From: Nocardioides okcheonensis
GTDB taxonomy: Bacteria; Actinomycetota; Actinomycetes; Propionibacteriales; Nocardioidaceae
DNA: 64,000 bases
Direction: 5' to 3'
Assembly: GCF_020991065.1 (NCBI RefSeq)
Contig: NZ_CP087710.1
Location: forward strand, 1,364,001-1,428,000
Positions 17,566 to 28,634 of this stretch are shown piece after piece. Each line of letters opens with the position of its first letter. Position 1 is the first letter of the stretch. The position numbers were made by a program, and so were the translations under genes. The notes under the pieces are model-generated. The model was not told the origin of the DNA, did not search any database, and saw only the letters and a program-made list of their open reading frames with translations.

Positions 17566-17864
17566 CACGCCTCCTCGCCCAGGATCCGCGGGACGGAGAA
17601 GCGCTGCTCCTCCACCGCCGGGGCGCCGGACAGCGCCTCCTCGGCGGTCAGGCCGGGCACCACCACGTCCTCGCGGAACACGTTGGTCAGCGGCAGCGCG
17701 TGCGAGGTCGGCGGCACGTCGTCCCCGGCCACGCCGTTGATGGAGGCGACGGACTCGAGGATCACGCTCAGCTGCGGGGCGAGGTGGTCGAGCTCGGCGT
17801 CGGAGAGGTCGATGCGGGCGAGGGTGGCCAGGTGCGCCACCTCGTCGCGGGAGATCTCGGGCAT
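17565..17864 (-). CDS. gatC: Asp-tRNA(Asn)/Glu-tRNA(Gln) amidotransferase subunit C
   Basis: A 99-aa belt subunit that stabilises the GatA-GatB pair. It begins [20 protein letters not shown], the conserved GatC N-terminal helix, and has the later [16 protein letters not shown] wrap segment. It is the first gene of the gatCAB operon. The preceding 48 bases before the RTX-like gene stop leave little room for a promoter, so transcription may start within that gap or upstream. Confidence 0.96.
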   Translation of the reverse strand: MPEISRDEVAHLATLARIDLSDAELDHLAPQLSVILESVASINGVAGDDVPPTSHALPLTNVFREDVVVPGLTAEEALSGAPAVEEQRFSVPRILGEEA

Positions 17865-17912
17865 GGGGTTGATCCTAGTGTCGGCGCGCCCGCCCCCCGG
17901 ACCGGGTGCGGA

Positions 17913-19166
17913 TCAGCAGCTCGAGCGCTTCTCCGCGTTCTTGCACGTGTCGTTGCCGCCGCGGCCCCGGACGATGTCGAAGCCCTTGCCGCCGTCGAGC
18001 CGGTCGGGCTCGTCGGAGCCGGTGAGGACGTCGGCGCCGCCGCGGCCGTAGATCTCGGCGCGGTAGTCGGGGTTCGCCGTGACGACCTCGGAGTCGTTGC
18101 TGCCCTTGAAGACCGACGTCGCCCGGGCCGGCAGCAGCACGTCGCTGAAGCCGGTGATCCTGCCCTCGAGGGTGTAGGGCTGGAGGTCGCGGATCTTCGT
18201 CCGGCCCAGCTGGTCGATGCGCACCGACGGCTTCAGCGCGGGGTTGGAGCTCGGGAGCAGCCGCAGCCGGTCCTGGCCGCCGTGTCCCTTGGCGACGAAC
18301 CCGGAGTCGATCGGCAGCGGGAAGGTGATCGTGTCGGCGCCACTGCCGCCGCGGAAGGACTGGTGCAGCTCCGAGCTGGAGGTGAGCACGTCGCTCCCGC
18401 TGCCGCCCACCAGCAGGTCGGAGCCGAGGCTGCCGGTGATCCGGTCGTCGCCGGCGTCGCCGTAGACGCGGTCGTTGCCGGGCGCGCCCGCGGAGTCGCT
18501 GGCGACCTGGTCGTCGCCCCCGCGACCGAAGATCGTGTCGTCGCCGCCGCGGGCGAGGAGGACGTCGGCCTTGTTGGTGCCCTTGATCGTGTCGGCCAGC
18601 GCCGATCCGACCACCCGGATGCCGCCCAGCACGCCGGAGACGGTGTCGCTGCCGTCGGCGGCGATCGCCACGGTCTGCCCCGAGCTGAAGTCGACGACGA
18701 CCGGCGCGGGGGCGTCGGCGTAGGACACGCCGTCGAGCATCGTCGCGGTGCCGGCCGTCGCGGGGCGCGGGTCGTAGCCGAGCTCGATGGTGTCGTTGCC
18801 GGCGCCGCCGGTGAGGGTGTCGCCCTTCTTCACCACCCGGCCGAACCGGTCCAGGCGCACCAGGTCGGCGCCGCCGTCGAGGCGGTCGTTGCCGTCGCCG
18901 CCGAAGATCCGGTCGGCGCCGTCCCCTCCGCAGATGACGTCGTTGCCGGCGAGCCCCCGGATGGTGTCGTTGCCGCCGCGCGCGACGACGACGTCGCGCC
19001 GCGGGGTGCCGGTGATCGTGTTGGCCCGGTCGTTGCCGACGATGGTGGCCCGCAGGCCGCCGCACGTCGGACGGGCCGCCTCGGCGGGCGCGACGAGCCC
19101 GGTGAGCGGGGCGAGCACCACCGCGACGGCGGTGACGGAGAGCAACCTGCGTGCGCTGGGGGACAT
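17913..19166 (-). CDS. secreted calcium-binding RTX-like repeat protein
   Basis: A 417-aa exported protein. The start at ATG 19166 is preceded by GAAAGG and gives a signal peptide ending AEAARP (about residue 32). It carries several blocks of the nonapeptide GGxGxDxUx that fold as calcium-binding beta rolls, e.g. ARGGNDTIRGLAGNDVICGG (residues 61-80), GGDGNDRLDGG, GGAGNDTIELG and GRGGADVLTGSDEPDRLDGG near the end, which finishes NDTCKNAEKRSSC. There is no enzyme domain and no type I secretion gene nearby; the N-terminal signal implies Sec export. Function beyond calcium binding is unknown. Confidence 0.87.
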   Translation of the reverse strand: MSPSARRLLSVTAVAVVLAPLTGLVAPAEAARPTCGGLRATIVGNDRANTITGTPRRDVVVARGGNDTIRGLAGNDVICGGDGADRIFGGDGNDRLDGGADLVRLDRFGRVVKKGDTLTGGAGNDTIELGYDPRPATAGTATMLDGVSYADAPAPVVVDFSSGQTVAIAADGSDTVSGVLGGIRVVGSALADTIKGTNKADVLLARGGDDTIFGRGGDDQVASDSAGAPGNDRVYGDAGDDRITGSLGSDLLVGGSGSDVLTSSSELHQSFRGGSGADTITFPLPIDSGFVAKGHGGQDRLRLLPSSNPALKPSVRIDQLGRTKIRDLQPYTLEGRITGFSDVLLPARATSVFKGSNDSEVVTANPDYRAEIYGRGGADVLTGSDEPDRLDGGKGFDIVRGRGGNDTCKNAEKRSSC

Positions 19167-19306
19167 CGGACGACCTTTCGGTGGTGAGTGCCCGAGACGG
19201 CACCTCGTCAGTGGGACCACGCGGGCGGCCGGTTGGTTGTCGCGAGGTTCCGCCCCTCCCCTACCCGATGCGGCCCGGGCCAGACGTGGACCCGTCCAGA
19301 CGACGG

Positions 19307-20032
19307 CTAGCGCGAGCCGGCCAGCAGGTCCTGCATCCGCTGGATCTCCACCCGCTGGGTCACGTCGATGTCGGCGGCCATCTCGGCCACCCGCAGGTCC
19401 TCGCCGTCGACCGCGACCGTCTGGGCCATGTCGAGCGCGCCCTGGTGGTGCTGGACCATGCCGCGCAGGAAGAGCCGGTCGAAGCGCGCCCCGCTCGCCT
19501 GGGCGAGGTCGTCCATCTGGGCCGGCGTCAGCATCCCCATCATCGGGTCGTGGCCGTGCGCGGAGTGGTCGAACTCCATCGGGTCGTCGTCGGGGGCCGG
19601 GACGTCGAGGTCGTGCTCCTCGAGCCACGACGACATCATCACGATCTCCGGGCCCTGGGCCGCCCGGATGCGCGACGCGAGCACCCGCACCGGGCGGCTG
19701 GACGCGCGGTCGGCGGCGAGGTCGGCCATCTCCAGCGCCTGCGCGTGGTGCGGGACCATCATCTGCACGAACGCCACGTCGGAGTGGTTGAAGCTGCCCT
19801 CGGGCAGCTCCACGGGTCCGCCCGTGGTCGCCGCCTCGCCCGGCGAGCCGGGCTGGAGCACGGTGACCGACGGCGACGGCGAGCCGGACGCGTCGGCGGC
19901 CGGAGGTCCGGCACCGTCGTCACCGCCGCTGCACGAGGTGAGGGCGAGGCAGGCCAGCAGCAGGCCGCACGCGCGCAGGGCGCCGGCCGGGCCGACACCA
20001 CGATGGACACTGTCCCGAGAGTTCACAGTCAT
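19307..20032 (-). CDS. DUF305 family lipoprotein
   Basis: A 241-aa lipoprotein. The start at ATG 20032 places the lipobox LTSC after a hydrophobic segment; a Ser/Pro-rich linker follows. Two copies of the DUF305 helical motif are visible: FVQMMVPHHAQALEMADLA and FLRGMVQHHQGALDMAQTV, each with Met and a paired His that could bind a metal such as copper. That suggestion is from motif chemistry and not established for this protein. It is divergent from the LVIVD gene (65 bases apart), so the two may share regulation. Confidence 0.9.
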   Translation of the reverse strand: MTVNSRDSVHRGVGPAGALRACGLLLACLALTSCSGGDDGAGPPAADASGSPSPSVTVLQPGSPGEAATTGGPVELPEGSFNHSDVAFVQMMVPHHAQALEMADLAADRASSRPVRVLASRIRAAQGPEIVMMSSWLEEHDLDVPAPDDDPMEFDHSAHGHDPMMGMLTPAQMDDLAQASGARFDRLFLRGMVQHHQGALDMAQTVAVDGEDLRVAEMAADIDVTQRVEIQRMQDLLAGSR

Positions 20033-20097
20033 GGTGTGATGACCGTACGGCAGTGACCTGCCACCTCGCACCGCCCTGTTCTCGGAAGGACACGTGC

Positions 20098-21672
20098 ATG
20101 TCTCGGAAACCCCTGCGCCGGCGCACCCGCGCCCGCACCCTGGTCGCGCTCGCCGCGGCCCTCACCACCTCGGTCGGCCTGTCGGCCGTCCTCGTCCCCG
20201 CCTCCGCCCACGACACGGGCGGGCACGCCCACGGGTCGGGCGCGAAGGACACCACCTCGGAGCGCCGGGCCGCGGAGTGCCCGCCGGAGCTCCAGGCCCA
20301 GCTCGACGCGCTCGAGGACCGCTTCGGCACCGGCTGCGACGTCGCCGGCGGCGGGTTCGCCGCGCTCGACGACAGCGACACCGTGCTGCCCCCGGGCGGC
20401 GTGGCCAGCAGCGGCAACATCGGCCTGGTCGCGAACATCCCCAAGCAGGGAGCGTTCAACACCGAGTCGGCCCTCAACAGCGACCTGGCGTTCAAGGGCG
20501 ACTACGCCTTCGCCGGCAACTACGAGGGCTTCATGGTCTACGACATCAGCCAGCCCACGCAGCCGAAGGTCGTCACGCAGGTCGTGTGCCCCGGCTCGCA
20601 GAACGACGTGTCGGTCTGGAAGGACCTGCTGGTCCTGAGCGTCGACTCCAGCCGCAGCGACGACTCGTGCAGCAGCACCGCGCAGTCCGCGACGGTCAAG
20701 GAGTCGTGGGAGGGCGTGCGGGTCTTCGACATCAGCAACCCCGCGTCCCCGCAGTACGTCGCCGCGGTGGAGACGCCGTGCGGGTCGCACACCCACACCC
20801 TCGCCCCGAGCCGGGACCAGAAGAACCTCTACGTCTACGTCTCGTCGTACTCGCCGCGCGCGGAGTACCCGGACTGCCAGCCCCCGCACGACCGGATCAG
20901 CATCGTGAAGGTGCCGCGCAGCTCGCCGGACGCCGCGTTCCTCAAGTCCTCCCCGGTCCTCTTCCCCGACGGCGGCGAGCCGGGCGGTGGCTACTCCTCG
21001 ACCACCAGTGGCTGCCACGACATCACCGCCTACCCCTCGCGCGACGTCGCGGCGGGCGCCTGCATGGGCGACGGCATCCTGATGGACATCTCGGACCGCG
21101 AGAACCCGGTCGTGACCGAGCGGGTGCGCGACAACGAGAACTTCGCGTTCTGGCACTCCGCCACCTTCAACAACGACGGCCGCAAGGTGGTCTTCACCGA
21201 CGAGCTCGGCGGAGGCGGCGCGCCGACCTGCAACCCGACCGTGGGTGACACCAAGGGCGCCGACGGCATCTACGACATCGTCGGCGGCAAGCTCGTCCAC
21301 CGCAGCTACTACAAGATCAGCCGCACCCAGGCCAACACCGAGAACTGCGTCGCCCACAACGGCTCGCTCATCCCGGTGAAGGGCAAGGACATCATGGTCC
21401 AGGCGTGGTACCAGGGCGGCATCTCGGTGTTCGACTTCACCGACTCGGCCAACCCGCGCGAGATCGCGTGGTTCGACCGGGGCGCCGTCGCCGCCGACCG
21501 GCTCCTCGTCGGCGGCTCGTGGTCGGCGTACTACTACAACGGCTACATCTACTCCAACGACATCCAGAAGGGCCTCGACGTCATCGACCTCACCGACAAG
21601 GTGACGAAGAAGGCGAAGAAGGTCCGCCTGGGTGAGCTCAACCCGCAGTCCCAGCCGTCCTGGAACGGCTGA
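20098..21672 (+). CDS. secreted LVIVD-repeat beta-propeller protein
   Basis: A 524-aa exported protein. ATG 20098 follows CGGAAGGA and gives a signal peptide MSRKPLRRRTRARTLVALAA ending near ASAHD. The body has LVIVD-type blades such as FMVYDISQPTQPKVV, VRVFDISNPASPQYV and ISVFDFTDSANPREIAWFD. Several Cys (CPGSQND, CGSHTHT, CQPPHD) could make disulfides. LVIVD proteins are surface or periplasmic propellers of unknown activity. It is divergent from DUF305, and a strong terminator follows. Confidence 0.88.
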   Translation: MSRKPLRRRTRARTLVALAAALTTSVGLSAVLVPASAHDTGGHAHGSGAKDTTSERRAAECPPELQAQLDALEDRFGTGCDVAGGGFAALDDSDTVLPPGGVASSGNIGLVANIPKQGAFNTESALNSDLAFKGDYAFAGNYEGFMVYDISQPTQPKVVTQVVCPGSQNDVSVWKDLLVLSVDSSRSDDSCSSTAQSATVKESWEGVRVFDISNPASPQYVAAVETPCGSHTHTLAPSRDQKNLYVYVSSYSPRAEYPDCQPPHDRISIVKVPRSSPDAAFLKSSPVLFPDGGEPGGGYSSTTSGCHDITAYPSRDVAAGACMGDGILMDISDRENPVVTERVRDNENFAFWHSATFNNDGRKVVFTDELGGGGAPTCNPTVGDTKGADGIYDIVGGKLVHRSYYKISRTQANTENCVAHNGSLIPVKGKDIMVQAWYQGGISVFDFTDSANPREIAWFDRGAVAADRLLVGGSWSAYYYNGYIYSNDIQKGLDVIDLTDKVTKKAKKVRLGELNPQSQPSWNG

Positions 21673-21688
21673 CCACGCACCACCCGGC

Positions 21689-21722
21689 AGCGGGGCCGGA
21701 GCCGGTCGGCTCCGGCCCCGCT
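21689..21722. terminator. bidirectional hairpin terminator
   Basis: A perfect 15-base-pair stem (AGCGGGGCCGGAGCC and complement) with a GGTC loop, placed midway between the convergent stops of the LVIVD gene and ligA (75-base gap). The symmetry fits termination in both directions. Confidence 0.85.
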
Positions 21723-21747
21723 GTGGTCGTGAGCGTGGTCCCGGGCG

Positions 21748-24074
<2,327 letters not shown>

Positions 24075-24092
24075 ATCGATCCGAGAGGCACC

Positions 24093-24761
24093 ATGACCCC
24101 GACCGAGGCCGGCACCCGCCCCCGCGTGGTGGGCGAGCGCGAGATGGAGATCTTCGAGGCGACCCTCGAGGTGCTCGCCGACGTGGGCTACGACCTGCTC
24201 ACGATGGACGCGGTCGCGACCCGCGCCAAGGCGTCGAAGGCGACGCTCTACCGGCGCTGGCGCGGCAAGCCCGAGCTCGTGGTGGCCGCGATCATGGCGC
24301 ACAAGGGCGAGGCCACCGTCCCCGACACCGGCACCCTGCGCGGCGACCTGGTGGAGGCGTACTGCGGTGCGGGCGGCATCGACGACCCGCTCGCCCAGTC
24401 GGTGCTCGCCGCGGTCGTCACCGCCATGGGCCGCGACCCCGAGTTCGCCGAGGTCTACCGACGCGAGTTCATCGGCCCCAAGGTCGCCGCGTCGCGCGCG
24501 ATCTACGAGCGTGCCCGCGCCCGCGGCGAGGTGCACCCCGACGTCGACCTCGACGTCCTCGCGCCGTCCCTCGCCGGGATCGTCCTGCACCGCGCCTTCC
24601 TGCTCGGCGAGCAGGTCACCCCCCACCTGGTCGGGCGCGTGCTCGACGAGGTGATCCTCCCCGCCGCCCTCCACGGCCCGTCCACGGGCGCGCTCCCCCG
24701 CGCCCACTGTCAGACCCCTCTGCTCGACTCGACCCACACCTCCGAGAAGGACCTCCCATGA
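24093..24761 (+). CDS. TetR/AcrR family transcriptional regulator
   Basis: A 222-aa repressor-type protein. ATG 24093 follows GAGAGGC and starts MTPTEAGTRPRVVGE. The helix-turn-helix (residues 35-58) reads LLTMDAVATRAKASKATLYR, then RRWRGKPELVVAAI, the classic TetR pattern. The C-terminal ligand domain (TetR_C-type, AVVTAMGRDPEFAEVYRREF) resembles regulators of multidrug pumps. Its stop overlaps the MFS pump ATG (ATGA) and a perfect palindrome lies upstream, so it most likely represses its own operon until a drug binds. Confidence 0.94.
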   Translation: MTPTEAGTRPRVVGEREMEIFEATLEVLADVGYDLLTMDAVATRAKASKATLYRRWRGKPELVVAAIMAHKGEATVPDTGTLRGDLVEAYCGAGGIDDPLAQSVLAAVVTAMGRDPEFAEVYRREFIGPKVAASRAIYERARARGEVHPDVDLDVLAPSLAGIVLHRAFLLGEQVTPHLVGRVLDEVILPAALHGPSTGALPRAHCQTPLLDSTHTSEKDLP

Positions 24762-26365
24762 CCGACGTCTCCCGCAACGCGCAGCCACCCGAGGCGGTGG
24801 CCACTCCCCCTCGCGAGCTCAACCTCACCTGGGCGCTCGTCCTCATCTCCATCGCCCAGCTGATGGTGGTGCTCGACGCCACCATCGCCAACATCGCGCT
24901 GCCCTACATCCAGAAGGACCTGGCCATCAGCCAGGCCAACCTCCAGTGGGTCGTCACCGGCTACGCCCTCGCGTTCGGCAGCCTGCTGCTGCTCGGTGGC
25001 CGCCTGGGCGACCTCTACGGCCGCCGCAAGGTGTTCATGGCCGGCCTCGGCATCTTCGCCGTCGCCTCGCTGCTCGGCGGCATGGCGACCACCGAGCCGC
25101 TGCTCCTCGCCGCCCGGGGCCTCCAGGGCCTCGGCGCCGCGCTCGCCTCGCCCGCGGCGCTGGCCCTGATCACCACCACCTTCCCCGCGGGTCCCGCCCG
25201 CAACCGCGCGTTCGCGGTCTACGCCGCGATGTCCGGGGCCGGCGCCGCCGTCGGCCTCATCCTCGGCGGCTGGCTCACCGGCACCTCCCCCGAGGTGCTC
25301 GGCGTCGTCGTCGACGGCTGGCGCCTGACGTTCCTCATCAACGTGCCGATCGGCCTGGCCGCCGCGGCCCTCGCCCCCCGCTTCCTCAACGAGTCGGAGT
25401 CACACCCCGGACAGCTGGACCTGCCCGGAGCCGTCACCGGCACGCTGGGTCTGCTCGGTGTGGTCTACGGCCTCTCGCGCGCCGGCACCGAGGGCTGGGG
25501 CGACGGGCTCACCATCGCGAGCCTGGTCGTCGGCGTCGTCGTCCTGGTCGTGTTCGGCCTGGTCGAGAGCCGGGTCGAGCACCCGCTCCTGCCGTTCCGG
25601 ATCTTCACCAGCCGGACCCGCGCGTCGAGCTTCGTCGCGATGTTCCTCGCCCCGGCGGCGATGTTCGCGATGTTCTACTTCCTCAGCCAGTACATCCAGA
25701 ACGTGATGGGCTACAGCCCGCTCAAGGCGGGCGTGGCGTTCCTCCCCTTCACCGTCGGCATCGTCGTGGGCGCCGGGCTGGCGTCGAACCTGGTCAACCG
25801 CATCGACCCGCGCTTCATCTCCGGCGTCGGCACCCTGTTCGCCGCGGGCGCGCTGTTCGGGTTCTCCACGCTGCCCTACGACACGACGTTCCCTGCCCGG
25901 GAGGTGACGGGCTCCTACGTCACCGACATCCTGCCCTTCATCGTCATGATGTCCTTCGGCATGGGCCTGACGTTCGTCCCGGTCACCCTGACCGCCGTCC
26001 ACCACCTGCGCTCCGAGGAGTCGGGCATCGGCTCGGGCGTGCTCAACACCGCCCAGCAGGTCGGCGGCGCGCTCGGCCTCGCGGTGCTGGCCACCGTGGC
26101 GACGCAGACGTTCACCGACCGGGGCAAGGAGTTCGCCGAGGCGGGCGCCGCCGCGGCCCAGGCCGGCGGACCGCAGCCGCCCCCGGAGCAGGTGCAGCAG
26201 CTCCAGCTCATCGCCCAGCACCAGATCTTCACCGAGGGCTCGACGCAGGCGTTCCTCGTCGGCGCGTTCCTCATGCTGGCCGCGTCGATCGTGATCTGGG
26301 TCTTCCTCGACGTCCCGCACGAGGAGCTCGCGACCGACGGCCCGGAGGGCGTCGTCGCCCACTGA
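24758..26365 (+). CDS. MFS multidrug efflux transporter, DHA2 (EmrB/QacA) family
   Basis: A 535-aa proton-driven exporter with about 14 membrane helices. Family motifs: LMVVLDATIANIALPYIQ in helix 1 (Asp typical of DHA2), motif A GGRLGDLYGRRKVF, motif C GAAVGLILGGWLTG, and the late segment SGIGSGVLNTAQQVGGALGL. Its ATG overlaps the tetR stop, so regulator and pump are one transcriptional unit, ended by a hairpin 15 bases downstream. Substrate unknown; hydrophobic or cationic drugs are usual. Confidence 0.94.
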   Translation: MTDVSRNAQPPEAVATPPRELNLTWALVLISIAQLMVVLDATIANIALPYIQKDLAISQANLQWVVTGYALAFGSLLLLGGRLGDLYGRRKVFMAGLGIFAVASLLGGMATTEPLLLAARGLQGLGAALASPAALALITTTFPAGPARNRAFAVYAAMSGAGAAVGLILGGWLTGTSPEVLGVVVDGWRLTFLINVPIGLAAAALAPRFLNESESHPGQLDLPGAVTGTLGLLGVVYGLSRAGTEGWGDGLTIASLVVGVVVLVVFGLVESRVEHPLLPFRIFTSRTRASSFVAMFLAPAAMFAMFYFLSQYIQNVMGYSPLKAGVAFLPFTVGIVVGAGLASNLVNRIDPRFISGVGTLFAAGALFGFSTLPYDTTFPAREVTGSYVTDILPFIVMMSFGMGLTFVPVTLTAVHHLRSEESGIGSGVLNTAQQVGGALGLAVLATVATQTFTDRGKEFAEAGAAAAQAGGPQPPPEQVQQLQLIAQHQIFTEGSTQAFLVGAFLMLAASIVIWVFLDVPHEELATDGPEGVVAH

Positions 26366-26379
26366 CCCGCTCACCAGCC

Positions 26380-26418
26380 GCGAGGGAGGATCACCGGTAC
26401 GCCGGGGTCCTCCCTCGC
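26380..26418 (+). terminator. hairpin terminator after the tetR-MFS unit
   Basis: Eleven-base arms GCGAGGGAGGA and TCCTCCCTCGC enclose a 17-base loop that can itself pair (CCGG/CCGG). It lies 15 bases after the MFS stop and 41 bases before the next start. Confidence 0.75.
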
Positions 26419-26458
26419 CGCATCCCATCCACCACGACCCCGGCTCCGAAGGACCGAC

Positions 26459-27094
26459 GTGCCCGACCTCCACGTGACGACCTACGACGGCCCCGAGCGC
26501 CCGAGCGCGATGGTGCTCGTCCTGCACGGCGGCAAGCCCCGCTCGCGCCAGCCCGTCGACGGCCGCAGCGCGTCCTGGCGCCGGGCTGCGTGGCTCGCGC
26601 GGTCGGTGGCGCCCCGGGCGGCCGACGCCGGCGCGGGCGTCTGGCTGGTCCGCTATGACGAGCGCGGCTGGAACGGTGGGGACGGCCGGGTGGCGGACGC
26701 CCGCCGGGCGCTCGACGAGCTCCGCGCCGCGCACGGCGACGTACCGGTGGTGCTCCTCGGTCACTCCATGGGCGCCCGGGTCGCGGTCCACGTCGCCGAC
26801 GACCCGTCGGTGGTGGGCGTCGTCGGGCTCGCCCCCTGGTGGTCGGCCGACGACCCGGTGTCGACGCTCGCCGGTCGGACGCTGCGCGCCGCCCACGGCC
26901 GCCGCGACCGGATCACCTCATTCAAGGAGACGACGCGCTACGTCGAGCGCGCGCGCCGCGTCGCCGACAGCGCTGACCTGCGCGACATGGGCGCGCTCGG
27001 CCACTACATGCTCAGCGGGTCGCAGCGCTGGCACGACGTCGCCGTCGGGCTGACCCTCGAGGTGCTCGCGCCGGTGGTCAACCCCGTCGAGTGA
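26459..27094 (+). CDS. alpha/beta hydrolase
   Basis: A 211-aa cytosolic hydrolase with a GTG start after GAAGGA. The oxyanion-side strand MVLVLHGGKP, the nucleophile elbow VLLGHSMGARVAV (Ser in GHSMG, about residue 102) and later VVGLAPWW support an alpha/beta fold of the lysophospholipase-like group. The catalytic acid and His are probably in the C-terminal third but I cannot fix them. The 3' end overlaps the convergent membrane protein gene by 17 bases. Substrate unknown. Confidence 0.85.
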   Translation: MPDLHVTTYDGPERPSAMVLVLHGGKPRSRQPVDGRSASWRRAAWLARSVAPRAADAGAGVWLVRYDERGWNGGDGRVADARRALDELRAAHGDVPVVLLGHSMGARVAVHVADDPSVVGVVGLAPWWSADDPVSTLAGRTLRAAHGRRDRITSFKETTRYVERARRVADSADLRDMGALGHYMLSGSQRWHDVAVGLTLEVLAPVVNPVE

Positions 27095-28634
27095 CGAGCT
27101 CCCGGTCGGCGACCGGACCCGGCCGGTCGACCGGCTCGAGCCGGGCCGCCTCGTGGGCGAGGTCGTCGAGGCGGTGCACCGACCGCGCGCGACGCACGAG
27201 CACGCCGACGACCGCGACCCCCAGCGCGGCGGCCATCGTCGCGAGCAGGTCCGGCACCGGGCCGTTGACGGGCGAGAACTCCTGGTGGCCGAAGACGTGG
27301 CGGTACTCCAGCCAGACGAGGGTCCGGGCGAGCCAGGCGAGCAGCACGACGGCCCACGCCGTCGCGGTCCACCAGTCCCGGCGGTCGGCCGCCGGCGTGC
27401 CCCGGGGGGCGGACCGCCACCAGTGCCCGGCCCCGGCCATCCCGATCGCCGTCACGGTGGCGAGCAGCGGCATCGCCTGCATGAGGTAGCGGTCGTGGAA
27501 CCCGCCGCCGGCGCGCATGAAGCCGACCAGGCTGACCACGGTGAGCAGCGTGTGCAGGGACAGCAGGATCCACACCGCGTCGAAGCGGACGCCGTGGCGC
27601 CGGGCCGAGCCGATCACGGCGACCGGGACCAGCACCAGCGCCGCGACCAGCACCAGCGAGGTGGCCAGCACGGGCTGGTCGAGCGTCCGGACCGCACCGA
27701 GGCGGTCGAGCGCGACCGGGGTCCGGTCGAACTTGTCGAGCAGCGCGTCCTGCCCCGTGAAGTCCCCGTAGAGCCGGTAGTTGCGGACGTAGAACCAGCC
27801 CCAGGCGGCGGCCGGCAGGCCACCCACCGGCGCGGCGACCGCCAGGGCCCGCCGCCACGCAGCCCCGGACCAGCCCGACCGGCGGACCAGCACCACGAGC
27901 AGCACCACGGAGCACAGGGCCACCAGGAGCACCCCCTGCGCGCGGGTGCCGGCGGCCACGGTCCCCGCCAGCGCGGCGACGACGACCCGGTGGGACGTCG
28001 CCCCGTCCCGCAGGACACGCACCGTCATCAGCAGCAGGAGCGCCGCGGAGGCGGCGGCCCAGCCGTCGTTCTGGGCGTAGGACGAGCGCAGCACCAGGGT
28101 CGGCGCGGCGGCGACGACCGCGGCCAGCGCCGCGACGGCCGGCCGGCCGGGCACGAGCTGCCGCGCGAGGAGGCCGACGAGGTAGAGCCAGACCGCGAAG
28201 CCGGCCGTGTTCGCGACCCGCATCGTGATGACCATGCCGCTCTGGTTGACGTCGGACAGGGCCCACCAGACCGGCACCATCGCGAGGTGGAACAGCGGCG
28301 GGTGGTTGGCCGTCCAGATGTCGCCGTGCTCCTCGTCGCGACCGGCGAACTCCTCGGCCGTCAGCGGGAACCGGGCGGGGTCGTCGACGATGTCGGTCTC
28401 GATGGTCGGCAGCCGACCCTCCGCGAGCGCGGCGACGTAGCCGACGTGGGCGGGCTCGTCGTTGGCCCAGCTCGGCACCGTGGACACCAGCGCGACCTGC
28501 ACGCCGACGAGGAGGAGCAGGCCGGCCATGAGCAGCGGCACCGCGTCCGGGCGGTCGGCGACCCACCGTGCGCTGCGACGGATGGTGGTGATCACGGTCT
28601 CCCTCTCGTGGACGTGGCCGGGCTCAGCAGTCAT
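27078..28634 (-). CDS. polytopic membrane protein, GT-C/DUF2142-like
   Basis: A 518-aa protein with about eleven hydrophobic helices. After the first helix comes PSWANDEPAHVGYVAALAEG, the acidic pair and His typical of lipid-sugar-dependent (GT-C) glycosyltransferases and DUF2142 proteins; WTANHPPLFHLAMVPVWW and HDRYLMQAMPLLA follow. It probably transfers a sugar from a polyprenyl-phosphate donor on the outer side of the membrane. That is inferred from fold only. It is last in a five-gene minus-strand unit and overlaps the previous gene by 11 bases. Confidence 0.82.
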   Translation of the reverse strand: MTAEPGHVHERETVITTIRRSARWVADRPDAVPLLMAGLLLLVGVQVALVSTVPSWANDEPAHVGYVAALAEGRLPTIETDIVDDPARFPLTAEEFAGRDEEHGDIWTANHPPLFHLAMVPVWWALSDVNQSGMVITMRVANTAGFAVWLYLVGLLARQLVPGRPAVAALAAVVAAAPTLVLRSSYAQNDGWAAASAALLLLMTVRVLRDGATSHRVVVAALAGTVAAGTRAQGVLLVALCSVVLLVVLVRRSGWSGAAWRRALAVAAPVGGLPAAAWGWFYVRNYRLYGDFTGQDALLDKFDRTPVALDRLGAVRTLDQPVLATSLVLVAALVLVPVAVIGSARRHGVRFDAVWILLSLHTLLTVVSLVGFMRAGGGFHDRYLMQAMPLLATVTAIGMAGAGHWWRSAPRGTPAADRRDWWTATAWAVVLLAWLARTLVWLEYRHVFGHQEFSPVNGPVPDLLATMAAALGVAVVGVLVRRARSVHRLDDLAHEAARLEPVDRPGPVADRELVTRRG